A stretch of DNA of 64,000 bases from Kingdonia uniflora. Taxonomy: Eukaryota > Streptophyta > Magnoliopsida > Ranunculales > Circaeasteraceae. The DNA lies in contig JACGCM010001655.1 of the NCBI GenBank assembly GCA_014058105.1, forward strand, positions 1,860,001-1,924,000, written 5' to 3'. Under the pieces are notes generated by a model. The model saw only the letters and a list, made by a program, of their open reading frames with translations, was not told the origin of the DNA and did no database searches. Made by a program: the position numbers and the translations under genes. Shown piece by piece: positions 37,107 through 47,842 of this stretch; the stretch's first letter is position 1, and each line of letters begins with the position of its first letter.

Positions 37107-37167
37107 AGCTGATACGTTGAGGAAATTGAATGGGAAATTGCATTAGTAGGGACTCAACATATTAATT
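37107..37167 (+). other. 61-base spacer of the LINE inverted repeat
   Basis: The spacer includes ATGGGAAATTGCAT and ACATATTAATTGC, resembling the start of the isolated 3' segment at 39,008-39,055 (ATGGGAAATTGCATAG ... CTTAATGCTTTTAAC). This suggests the plus-strand element continued into its 3' region here before the inversion joined at TGCTTTTAAC. Confidence 0.6.
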
Positions 37168-38980
37168 GCTTTTAACATACTGTGTAGATTCCAATTTGAA
37201 ATCTGGATTTTAAAAGGCTGGGAAATCTAAATCTAAAGTAGTTTGGTCGATTTACACTGCCAGAACAGATGATTTATAGTTTCTTCAGCATTCACGCACA
37301 AACAACATCTAGAAATTGTACAAATGCCTTTCTTTTTGATGTTCTCATCAGTAGGTAGGCAGTTTTGTAGTAGTCACCATCCCCACAAACTTGAACTTGG
37401 GTGGATAGCTTGTTTGTATACATATTTACTCCACCAGCATAGTGGACTTTTGTTTCTGATCTCCTGAAAAGCACTTTTAACTGAGAATCTGCCGTGAATA
37501 TCAGGTTTCCATATCCTATTATCCGGTTGGCCACAACTAATCAGAATAGTCGAGATGTCAATGTTCAGTCTTTGTAAGATGGTTGCCATGTCACTATGTA
37601 CCCTTTAATGACCATCTTGAATAGTGCTACTCACTTTTTCATTTAGGCAATTTCGTGGAATAGAGTCAGAGTTAATCAGTTCTTTGAGAGGGAGTTGGTG
37701 ACACCAATTGTCCCTCCAAAGATCAATATCTTTCCCATCACCAATTATCCACTCACTTCTTTGTTCAACTTCAGTAACAGCCCATCGAATCCCTGCCCAT
37801 ACGGAAGAACCTTTAGTAGAATAAATCCGGTTGCCAAATTTGGTGTTGAACTTTACTCTCATGAGTTTGGATCAATCATCTTGGCCATTCAGGAAATTCC
37901 ATGCTAGCTTCATTAGCAGAGATAGATTTACTTCCTTCAAACTTTTAATGCCAATGCCCCCTTCTTTTCTAGGTTTACAAGTTTTGTTCCATCCAACCAC
38001 ACAAGCTTTTCTGATATTTGAATTACCTGACCAAAGGAAATTTCTTAGTATCCTTACCCCTTCTTTAATAATGGATATTGGCCATTTACAGACCCCCATA
38101 TTGTAGATTGAGAGGCTACTTTGCACTGATTTAACCAGAACAACTCTACCTTGAATCGATAGCATACCCACCCACTAGCACTTGTATTAATCTTCTCGGT
38201 CAAAGGCCTAATAGTGGCCTTAGTGACTCTTTCTTGCATGATTGGAATCCCTAAGTAGTTTTCTAGGTAAATCCCCTCATTAAACCCAAACAGCTTTTTT
38301 ATTGTCTCCTTTTTCTCAGTTTTTATTGTACCCATGAACAGCTTGCTTTTTGGTTCACTGAAAATCTGTCCTGAAGCATCTTGATATCTATCTAGCCATT
38401 TCTTCAGAATCTTTAAGCCTCTTAAGTAACCATTCACAAAGACAAAATTGTCATCTGCAAATAGTAAGTGAGATGGCTCAATCACTCCCTTAGTCGCAAG
38501 CATTTGTCTCACCCAGCCCCTTGTAACCAAGTTGTTTAGCTCTTTACTCAAGGTATATTTTGCTAGTGCATAGAGAGTGGGTGATAGAGGATCCCCCTTC
38601 TTGAGTCCCCTCTCAGCTTTAAAAAAACCTATGGGTCCCCCGTTTACCAGAATAGAAATGAAACCACTTGTTAAGAGAACTTGAATCCATCGGTAGAACT
38701 TGAGAGCAAATCCCATTCATCTGAGGACTATCATTATGAAATCCTAGCTGAGGGTATCATAAGTTTGAGTAATATCTAGTTTAATACCAACATTTCCACC
38801 ATGTCCTTTTTGCCCCAGCTCATTTATTAGTTCAGAAGCAAGCCCTACATTGCTGTGAATATCCCTTCCTTGTATGAAAGTACATTGTTCTTTGGAGACC
38901 ACTCTTTCGAAAATATTGCTCAATCTCACAGTTAACATTTTGGATATAATCCTTAACCACAAAATTTCCCATACATATAG
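37168..38980 (-). repeat. LINE inverted repeat, right arm
   Basis: On the minus strand this encodes, in order, RT residues from VRIISKML through QCTFIQGRDIHSNVGLASEL, KLDITQTYDTLS, LLFADDNFVFV, the thumb, and the zf-RVT with WIIGDGKDIDLWRDNWC and IWKPDIHGRFSVKS. It keeps the roughly 130 bases missing from the left arm, so the left arm cannot be its template in its present form. Several frames are interrupted. Confidence 0.88.
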
Positions 38981-39000
38981 TTCAAGGGTTGGCTAGTACT

Positions 39001-39400
39001 GCTTCTAATGGATGGGAAATTGCATAGTTTGAATCAGACTCTTAATGCTTTTAACAATAGTTTGATTCCTTGGAGTCTTGAAAATGTATGGAAGGAAGCA
39101 AAGAAAAAGATGACTAAACTCAGAATCACAGGCACATGGAGGGAAGTAAACTTTAGCGCTGACAAACTTGCATACATAGGAACTATGATACCTGACGGCA
39201 TAACGGAATCAATTATTGGGAAGCCCCAATATCTGCATAAGGTAGAGGTTCCTATGTGTGAGTACTTTAGATTTGTGTAATGGGGGACTGTAATGTGGGA
39301 TTGTGGGATTGTGGGTTTGTATTGCAATCACCCACCCCTTTTGTAACTAGTTTTTGGTTGGTGTTTCTATAATATTTTCTTCTTATTGAGCAAAAAAAAA
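39001..39400 (+). pseudogene. LINE 3' end: RNase H tail, 3' UTR and A-run
   Basis: Codons at 39,008-39,280 include WSLENVWKEAKK and TWREVNFSADKLA, like the C-terminal helix of plant L1 RNase H (VNxxADxLA). After the stop come TTGTAACTAG, TTTTTGGTTGGTG and a terminal nine-A run at 39,392-39,400 that meets host sequence. This is the genuine 3' terminus of the insertion. Confidence 0.8.
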
Positions 39401-39690
39401 GAGTGGTTGTTCCTGTTTATGTGGTTATTTTCTAGCAAAGGAAGACTGCATCTACCTGACCGCTTCCATGCTTTTGGTAGTATGGTATGGATGCTCAAGT
39501 ATTAGTACTTGAATGTTATTTGTTTGAACATGTTTGATTTTAGACTTCCTTTCGCTATTTTAATAATACCATATTTGTTGGGATCACTTGGTGATGTTGA
39601 TTCTATTCTAAAACATTGAGAACTCCTATCAATACTACATTTTGTTGACTTTGCTTTGGCCATTGATGATATCATTGATATGCACCCTAT
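39401..39690 (+). repeat. Copy A of PGI/COX unit resumes
   Basis: GAGTGGTTGTTCCTGTTTAT onward matches 55,230-55,509 of copy B, including the end of the COX VIIc-like frame (TVVIFQQRK-type codons, here with a stop) and its 3' flank. Beyond 39,680 the copy-B counterpart is interrupted by a gypsy LTR. Confidence 0.88.
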
Positions 39691-39856
39691 TCTTTTATTA
39701 ATCTGCCTTATTTATCTCTTTACATGAATAGTGATCTTAATAAAACTATGAGAATTCGTGTATTAAATTATCCCGTCTAGGTTTGCAAGCAAACACTCTT
39801 TGGAATGGTATCAGCTTCGCTTCTAGTTGTAGCTCCTCTGACCTCCTGAGTCAACC

Positions 39857-39935
39857 ATACCATGAGAATTAATCTCGGCTGTTAATCACACTACCCTCCA
39901 CAAGTTGAGGAAAATTAAAAGTTTAGGTTATAACA
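39857..39935 (+). repeat. Boundary module, copy 2
   Basis: CATGAGAATTAATCTCGGCT, TCACACTACC and GAGGAAAATT ... TTATAACA match the modules at 29,201 and 47,843 with more differences. It lies 1 kb upstream of the chaperonin pseudogene. Beyond 39,935 the similarity ends. Confidence 0.55.
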
Positions 39936-40960
39936 ATAAATATATTCTTCACGATCCCAGTTTACAATTTGAGATAAACACAGTGTTCTTTATAGTACCT
40001 TAGTGGCTCCTCGTAAAACATATTACTGGTATCAATAAGCTTCACCAAGGATCAAGGGTTATGGTTGATTTTGGTTGTGCTTACTTTAGTTTGGGTAATC
40101 ACTAATATAGTGAATTGGATGCTGGGATAGTTTAGATTTTTGAAAAACATTAAAAAATTTCATCTTTTTTTTCAATTTAGCATTAGATTTGGAATTTTGA
40201 AGAGTCTGAATCCAACGTAACTTAGTGATAAATTGTGTGCTTTGCTTTTTTTTAGTGGTTTATTATTGGGTATATAAGTGGGGTTTGTGTTTACTAGCCT
40301 GGGTTCTTGTTATTGAGTAACTAAAATTAGAAATATTAGTAATTTGTGTCTTAGATGGTTTGGGAAATTGAGATTTTTCGATGTTCTAAGTCGTAGCTTT
40401 TAGTATAAATATCTAATTTGAGTAAGTGAACTACTATAGTGAAGTTCTCTTCGTGAAGAAATGGCCAGGTAAAATATTATTTGGGGTAAATTAACTACTT
40501 GACATGGTTATTAGGGATGTTGAGAGTGAATGGAGTTATCTGCTTATGTTGTTTGGGGGGTCTCTAAAGAGAAGAAATAAAATCTTCTTTTGGGGTGTTT
40601 ATTTGAGAAGAAAGAATGAGAGTAGACTATAACTCACTAACAGATAAGAAACGAGTAAAAGGTTGGATATTGAGATTAATTGCAAGGATAATTACTCGTT
40701 ATGTTTGTTCGAAAAATGACCATATAGTAGAGTTGAGACTCTTTCAATTTTTTTGAGTGTTAGGATATTTGGATCAATTAGTATCTTCTACCAATGATTA
40801 CTATGTCATTTTGCTGCAATGTGGGTTTAATTATAATCTTGGAAGTTCTTAGTTTTGCTTTCATTTCTCTGAAGTTTTTCTTGGATGTAACTACTTGTTT
40901 GTCTATTTGGCATTTATGATGGTTTGAATGTTGAAAATTAAATTGTGTTGATGATCTCCA
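39936..40960 (+). other. Likely promoter/5' UTR-intron region of the Cpn60-beta pseudogene
   Basis: No coding sequence is seen. The region ends with GATCTCCAG just before the chaperonin start context, a good acceptor, so at least its last part is probably a 5' UTR intron. Confidence 0.4.
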
Positions 40961-40969
40961 GGCTTTTAA

Positions 40970-43900
40970 ATGGCGTTAGCTTTGACCACTATTTCTTCTG
41001 TTGGTTCCGTTGCTTCTCCTAGCAGTACTATCATAGACAAGAAGCTTGTAAATACTTCTTTGTCATCTTTTGGTTCAATATCTTCAATTTCATACACGGG
41101 AAGGAGACAAAATGCAGCCTCACAAAGAAGATGTTCATTAAAAGTTAGGGCTACGAAGGAGTTGCACTTTAACAATGATGGATCAGCTACTAAGAAGTTC
41201 CAAGTAAGTGCGTGAATCATTTTGATGGTCATCTTGTTTTACTCATGACTCATGAGATGACTTATATTATGTGCTTCATTGATGATTTAATTATTGTCTT
41301 GTTTCAGATTGGTGTTAACAAGCTTACAAATTTAGTAGGAGTTACACTTGAACCAAAGGGTAGAAATGTGGTATTAGAGAGCAAGTATGGTTCCCACAAA
41401 ATTGTAAATAATGGTATCACTGTGTCCAAGGAGGTATATTTTCTTTTCATAGATGTTAGCAAGTATGTCTTTTTGCTTCCTTATGCTAATTGTATGAGTT
41501 TTTGGAATCTTAATGGATGCCTTCGAAACGTAATTATTTTTGTAGGTTGAGTTGGAAGATCCAGTGGAAAACATTGGTGCAAAGTTGGTAAGACAAGCAG
41601 TTGCAAATAACAATAACTTAGCTGGTGATGGGACAACTACTTCCATTATTCTTGTTCAGGGGTTGATTATAGAAGATGTTAAGGTTCGTGTACATGATTT
41701 TTTATTTATGAATAAGATAATATCTCCTTTTCATAATGTGTCACTAAAGAGGTGTTTCTTATAGGTTGTTACAGCTGGTGCAAATCCTGTTCAAATTACC
41801 CAAAGTATTGAGAAGACAACCAAAGCTTTGGTTGCGGAGCTCAAGTTAATGTCGAAAGATGTAATATAGTCTTCCACAAACCTATTGATTATATTCTTGA
41901 GTCACAAGTTTATCCATTTTATAGAAATGCTTTACCTACACATTTAATTTATTGTTCTTGAAGGTTGAAGACAGTGAACTAGCAGATGTCAGATGTCGCC
42001 GCTGTTAGAGCGGGTAACAACTATGAAGTGGGACAAATGATAGCCGAAGCTATGAGTAAGGTGGGTAGGAAGGGTGTTGTGACTCTCGAAGAAGGAAAAA
42101 GCTCGAAGAACATCCTCTATGTCACTGAAGGGATACAGTTTAATTGGTGGCAATTCTAGCCAGTGGATTCACTTATAACAAGAAAATTTGGCATATTCAA
42201 TTGCTAACACTTGGAAAATCCAATGGCTACCGAATACTGATCCTTGCAAAACATGTGGTCCTCAAAGTTATGCTTATCTTCCATACAGAATCTATGCTTT
42301 CCTGCATTTATTTATATTCAAAAATTTATCATATTCATTTTGATGACCTTCCAGATAAGAGAAACAGAAGTTCACACATTTAGTTGAGTCTGGTCTAATG
42401 CCAATATATTCTTCAGTGGACCCATTTCTAGCTCTGAAATAGTTTACTTATTCGAGTCGCCCTAATTTATTTCCTGCGTATTATAATCACTGTTGCAGTT
42501 CCCTGTATGGACAATTTATTTACGTTGTTATATTTTCTATGCATTGGTTTACTTATTTCCTTATTTTATTTTACAGGTTAATTATGATGTGGAAAGTTAT
42601 GATTGAATGTCACCATAACCAGTGTCAGGCTATAGTAGAAGCTAAAAATTTGGATGTAATTGCATCCAGGGGAAAGCTCAGTGATGCTCATCTTGAGGTT
42701 ATAAAACAACTTGAATTGAAGCTTCTTAGGCAGACTTCAAATTTTTGCAGTTGGGTTACTACACAGAAAGAATACATAAAAGCCTTGAATGGCTGGCTTT
42801 TGAAGTGCCTTTTTTTGAACCTGAAGAAATAGCTGATGGTGTTGTTCCTTTCTCTCCGGGTTGGATAGGTGTACCACCTATTTTCATCCATCTGAATCTA
42901 GTGGGCACAATCAATGGAAGATATGATATCGGAAGAAGAAGCTGTCAAAGCTTTGCATGGTTTTGCATTAACTATTCAAAATCTCCGTGAATAGCACAAT
43001 ACAGAATTGTGCATGAAGACAATGGCAGATACTAAGGCATTGGAGAGGGGTGAGCTGAAGATACAAAAGGAATGGTAAAGAGGAGACAAGGAGTTGGTGC
43101 TCCTAGGGCGGGGACAAGTGCATGTTGCATGATTTTTGTTCCTAACGGTTTATTTTTTTCCACATAGTTACTTCTTGTTGGCAAGAAGATCATAAGCGCA
43201 AGGGATCTCATCGCCGTTCTGCAAGAAGATATCACGGGAGGATACCCAATCTTAATTATTGATGAGGATATTGAATAAGAGGCTCTTGCAACCCTTGTTG
43301 TTAACAAGCTTTAGGTGGGGGCATTGAAGATTATCACTCTGCAAGCTCCTAGATTTGGAGAATGTAAGAGCCAGTATCTCGATGACATTGCCATTTTTAC
43401 TGGAGGACAGTACCTAACTATGATAAGTTAAATCTATTTAGATCTTCTTTTTTTTTTGTCAAGTTTCTGAGTGGCTGATACTTTTTGTTTCTAGCGACTG
43501 TCATTAGAGAGAAGGCTGGTCGAAGTTTGGAAAAAGCTGAAAAAGAGGTTTTGGGCCATGCTGCGAAGGTGGTACTTACCAAGGAAGTAACCACAATTGT
43601 TGGCAATGGAAGTACTCAAGATGCCGTTAATAAGAGTTTCCCAGATCCGAAACCTTATTGAGGTTTACCTCAATCAACTACGTTCTTTAGCATTTGGTGC
43701 TTGTCCATTGAAATGATTTAACCTCTAGTACTTTGGGGTGTTATATTTTTGGTTGTACAGGTTGCAGAGCAGGGCTATGAGAAAGAAAAACTTAATGAAA
43801 AATTGCCAAACTCTCTGGTGGTGTTGCGGTCATTCAAGTAAGCCTTGATTAGTATTTATTAAAGGTAACTTGGAAGAAATAATTTTACGTCCCAATGGAC

Positions 43901-44730
43901 GATAAAGTTTGAATGTGTTGTGAAAGACAGTGGGAAGGTGCCATCCGAACACGCAAGATGGAAAATACATGCGACTTATGTGCTTTTGAATTTGTTGGCA
44001 ACTTTTGGTCTTTGAAATGAACATTTAGACTTTTTTTGTGCTTGTTGGAATTTGTGTAGGTTGGAGAACAAACTGAAAGAAAAGAAACTGAGAGTAAAAG
44101 ATGTTCTTAATGCAATAAAGGTATATAGCTTAGACAACTTCAGATTAAGTTTATATTCCTGCCGAACCTACATCATTTGATTGACAATAATTGTACAAAA
44201 AATTTAGGCAGCTGTCGTGGAAGGGATTGTAGTTGGTGGTGACTCTACCATATTGAGACTTGCAGCAAAGGTTGATGCAATAAAACTAACGATTGATAAT
44301 GACGAACAAAAGGTGTTGCACGGTCTTCCTCGTTATCACTAATTTTGGTGTCAATTCACCTCTAACTTTGACATATTTATTTATTTATTTATTTTTATTT
44401 TTTTTACTCAATTTTTGTGGATACTTTTTAGGTGGGAGAAGATATTGTCAAGAGGGCTTTGAGTTATCCACTGAGGTTGATTATAAAAAATGCAGTGACA
44501 ATGTGAGTGTTGTTATGGGAAAGGTATATGAATATACATCCACTCATATTAGCATAACACTTGTTATGTTGAAAAATGTAATTTATATTAATTGTAATGT
44601 CAAATACTGATTTGGCCTGCATCTTACCTCACTTAAGGTTCTCTCTAGTGACAATTTTAAGTATGGCTACAATGCTATAATTGGGAAGTACGAGGATTTA
44701 ATGGTTGTTGGTATTATCGATCCTACCAAA
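40970..44730 (+). pseudogene. CPN60B: Plastid chaperonin-60 beta pseudogene
   Basis: Collinear exons encode a transit peptide (MALALTTISSVGSVASPSS), VRATKELHFNNDGSA (40,970-41,203), [20 protein letters not shown] (41,308-41,433), [19 protein letters not shown] and AGDGTTTSI (41,546-41,683), [11 protein letters not shown] (41,765-41,860), [20 protein letters not shown] (41,964-42,150), then after a foreign insert [13 protein letters not shown] and [13 protein letters not shown] (43,168-43,409), and five further exons to [20 protein letters not shown] (44,638-44,730). The family forms the folding chamber for Rubisco and other plastid proteins. Lesions: a 7-base tandem duplication (CAGATGT) near 41,985, stops near 43,276 and 43,313, a lost donor at 43,410, several frameshifts, and loss of the last exon. 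Introns are kept. Confidence 0.9.
42577..43130 (+). pseudogene. DUF632 / NRG2-like protein fragment inside Cpn60-beta
   Basis: After a TTTTACAG acceptor, codons read MMWKVMIECHHNQCQAIVEA, HLEVIKQLELKLLRQ, SWVTTQKEYIKALNGWLLKC and, after a one-base frameshift, FEPEEIADGVVPFSPG then GVPPIFI. Further on, KTMADTKALERGELKIQKEW continues the family. This is the C-terminal domain of plant DUF630/DUF632 proteins (NRG2-like nuclear regulators). It is unrelated to chaperonins and occupies the position where the apical-domain exon of Cpn60 should be. Stops and frameshifts make it non-functional. Confidence 0.8.
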
Positions 44731-45512
44731 GTAAGTTACATTTTAAAGCTACTGGTGTTATCTACAGCTGCTTTAGTTGTAATGTTATTGTTTGTTCTGG
44801 ACATGCATTTGTATTACTTATTAAGTTACTAAATATTATATTCCTTGATTCAAATATTGGTATAAACATGTAGATTTTTTTGTGCTGGTCAACTCTATTT
44901 TGGACTCAAGTATCATCATTTCTACCTTGTCTAATATTAGAATTAGAATCCTACATTCTTCATGGGGGCATTGTCTCTTAAGTCATTTCCACATAAATGA
45001 ATATCCTATATCCCTTAAAAGTTTCCCTTTGTGTTGATACTACCGAAAGTTGTTAGAGGTCGTCAATTATGAAGACTAGGTATTTATTTACATGAGCAAA
45101 TTATTCAATTGAATTCCATTTTAGTTTCATATAGGTTTGTAAGTATAGTCATTCCTAGCTTCACTATCATCAAACAAGGATTTTTTGATTGCTTCTCCTA
45201 TTTTATCTTTGCATTGTTATTTTTGATAGGCTCATTCTTTCATTCATGGTTTATTGCCTCTATTTGCGTGACATGATATTCTTCTCATATAGTGACCACA
45301 TATATTTTCACCGATTGAGATGACTTGAGCTTTATTTATATATAGAGTTGCTTATGTATGTATGCATGTAGATATTAGCTATGTTTCTGATTCAGTCCCC
45401 ACTTGCAGATGTCTAGAGAAGAACATTGTTTTGCTAAGACGCATACTTTTTTTGATAATAGTTTTTATACTTGCAGGAAGATCTATTCATTCTCTAATAG
45501 ATTTTAGTGCAG

Positions 45513-45622
45513 GTCTTTAAGGAATCTCAGATGCATGACGACTCTAGGAATTACTTTGAACTTTCTCTTGTTAGCTGCAAGTGTATCGGAGCTTATGGGA
45601 AAAACAAAAATAATCAAAATCA
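45513..45622 (+). pseudogene. Unidentified exon downstream of Cpn60-beta
   Basis: After a TTAGTGCAG acceptor, an open 110-base segment encodes [20 protein letters not shown] then [13 protein letters not shown] and ends CAG before GCAAGT, a possible GC donor. It does not fit the missing last exon of Cpn60. I do not recognise it. Confidence 0.35.
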
Positions 45623-46069
45623 GGCAAGTGTTTGAGATATTCCCCATTTACAGCTTCCCTTGTGGAATATAATGGCTACCGTACTGATGCCATTGATGGT
45701 TTGTTGTGCTGTACAGATCTGTTGGGTATTTTAGAAAATTTGTTCTCACGATGATAAGGGACTTCAACAATTTTTGGATAATGTACATTATAAATGTGTT
45801 GGCATATTACGTTAGGAACGGGTCTGTGGACATGGTTTTGTGAGCACACTCCTTAGCCTTATCGAAGTAGAATAGACTTGATATTAATTTTCTTCAATTA
45901 AAGTTTTTTTTTCATAAAATTGTTTAAGTATTCTTTCATTTGCTTAAAGGTTGTGTAGCCATTAAAAATCGCTGCATTTTCACTTTATATTTCTTTCGTA
46001 TATGAATGGTTACTTTTTTTGTTTTTATTCAATTGTGTTCATAATCCATCATTATATTTGTTCATGTTT

Positions 46070-46599
46070 GTAGCAGCATATTCCCTAGATTCGACAAGAG
46101 TAAGCCAGCACAGTGTAGTCGAAGACATATCATAGTCAAAGACAACTCAGCACCTATAAAGAAGCACAGTGTAGTCGATCACAGCTCAGCTTTCTAGAAG
46201 ATACAATAAGTTCTCAACCTACCAAAAGTAGCCATTGAAGTCTGGTCAAAAGAGAGCTGTTAGAAATCCGAGAAGTTCGCCCACTCCCCCCGGAATAGGA
46301 AACTGTTTCTTTTTTATAAAAATGCATGTATCCACTATAAATATAGGCAGAGAATAGATTATTCAAGACCGAAAAATCTTCACATGTTACTAATTACAAC
46401 CTCTTAAACCTACTATCATTCCAAAACTTTGTAATAACTAGTATTATAGTAAATTTTACATAAAAACCCTCCTCGAGGTCGTAGTCTTTCTCAGCTTTTA
46501 CTGAGTTTTCCACATAAAATCTTATCTATCTAGCTTATTACAGCCTCTTTATGAATAAGTATTGGGGAAGATTTCCCTCCCGAAAAATCTGCCGCTACA
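46070..46599 (+). repeat. 5' LTR of truncated gypsy element
   Basis: Contains two direct CACAGTGTAGTCGA units (about 46,116 and 46,166), a TATAAATATAGG TATA-like box near 46,337 and an AT-rich leader, and ends just before the primer site. Without the second LTR the left border cannot be fixed. Confidence 0.6.
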
Positions 46600-46663
46600 A
46601 TTGGCGCCGTCTGTGAGAATATAGCACATTTTTTTCTACCATTTTTGATCAAAATACCCTCCG

Positions 46664-47836
46664 ATGACAAACATGAATTTGAGAAGCCATTCCAGTACCG
46701 TAAGAGATCAAGAAATACCAGGAGAAATTGATCTACATGGTGCTGTACTTGAACTTCAAAAACAAATTACCATAGAAAAAACCCAGCGACAAGAAGATCA
46801 GTGTGTCCACGCTCAAGCCCTTCAAACAAAGAGAGACGAACAAAGAAAAGCCCTGGATAAGCAAAGTCAAGCACATCAAAAAGAGATGAAGAGACCAGGG
46901 AGGATACAAGATTGACTCACTGCCCGTCAGACGTCACCTCCACTCGCTCAAAGTGAACATCGATCAAGAGCGGTACAGCGCGATGATCGGCCGAGAGAGG
47001 ACGACCAACGAATTTCTCATTCCAGATCTGGAAATCTAAACAGAGCCTCTCGAAATTTTGGCTTAACCTCTTCCACCTCGACAACCCAAGGTAATCGACG
47101 CACGCATCACCAGATCCCTCCGCCAGAATGATGGCCCAACAGAGATCGATTTGGACTAGAAGGACAGGGTGATTTTGTTCCTCAGATCGCTATCCTACCT
47201 CTTCCCCTACAACTGCTCATCACCTTAGATGACCTTATCAACAGAATCCAAGCCATTCACTCTGACATTCCAAGCCGACGGTCTGCGCTTGATAGAATCG
47301 AAACAAACCCCATCTCTCAATATCTCAAAAATATGCACATCCCAGAAAATTTCTATATGCCCAAATTTATTTAATATACAGGCCTGACTGACCCGCTTAA
47401 ATATGTTCGGCATTTTAAAGCTGCGGCTGGGTTATATTCCAAACTCGGCCATATGCTGTGTAGGCTATTCAACATGAGCCTAAAGGAAGAACCACTCCGA
47501 TGGTTCCATACCATCCAAGAAGCCTCCATTACCACTTTTAATCAGTTGCAATATCTTTTCAAATCCAACTATGCGCATGCTAGGGAGCGAGAAATCACAG
47601 TTGATTCCTTGTTTTACTTCGAGCAAGGAGCGAAAGAAACTTTGGCAAACTTTTATAAGCGTTTCCATCAAGAAACAAAGAAGATTGGGAATTCAGATCC
47701 TAAAATCGTAGTTCCGGCATTCACCTCCGCTCTGCACATTGACTCAAAAGTTTGAGAAGAACTTACCCTACTCAAGCCTTGCACAGTCATTGAGATGATT
47801 GATGTAGTTAATAACTATATCCTACAATATTAAAGG
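46664..47836 (+). pseudogene. Gypsy gag fragment
   Basis: The frame from the ATG at 46,664 (MTNMNLRSHSSTVRDQEI) gives a Gln/Lys-rich coiled-coil-like N-terminus. After stops and frame changes, GLTDPLKYVRHFKAAAGLYS and PLRWFHTIQEASITTFNQL then FKSNYAHARERE match the retrotrans_gag capsid region of Tat/Athila-type elements (D.....F...M...G......C.....L...A..WF..L...SI.S...L...F). It is cut off at 47,836. Confidence 0.8.
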
Positions 47837-47842
47837 AATATC

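Larger units (their letters stand above)
32286..39400 (+). mobile_element. L1-type LINE with an internal inverted duplication
   Basis: A non-LTR retrotransposon lies inside COX-like copy A: host homology stops near 32,285 and resumes at 39,401, immediately after a 3' A-run (39,392-39,400). Order: ORF1 (DUF4283-type and CCHC knuckle), ORF2 with apurinic endonuclease, reverse transcriptase and zf-RVT, then an inverted copy of the RT to zf-RVT region (37,168-38,980, minus), then the RNase H tail and 3' end (39,000-39,400, plus). Stops and frameshifts occur in both ORFs. The left boundary is approximate and a target duplication is not visible. Confidence 0.88.
46070..47842 (+). mobile_element. 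Truncated Ty3/gypsy (Tat-like) element: 5' LTR, primer site, gag
   Basis: An LTR-like region ends CCGCTACA at 46,599 and is followed by TTGGCGCCGTCTGTG, the primer-binding motif of many plant gypsy elements. A gag-like frame follows and stops abruptly at the boundary module near 47,843. No pol or 3' LTR is present, so the element was cut by the rearrangement that placed copy B here. The left LTR edge is approximate. Confidence 0.78.

Noticed and set aside
37107..37167. LINE inverted repeat as a simple twin-priming inversion
   Set aside because: Twin priming inverts the 5' part without duplicating it; here the RT region is present in both orientations, so another event is required.
46070..47842. 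Functional full-length gypsy element
   Set aside because: Only LTR, primer site and a broken gag; pol and the second LTR are absent.
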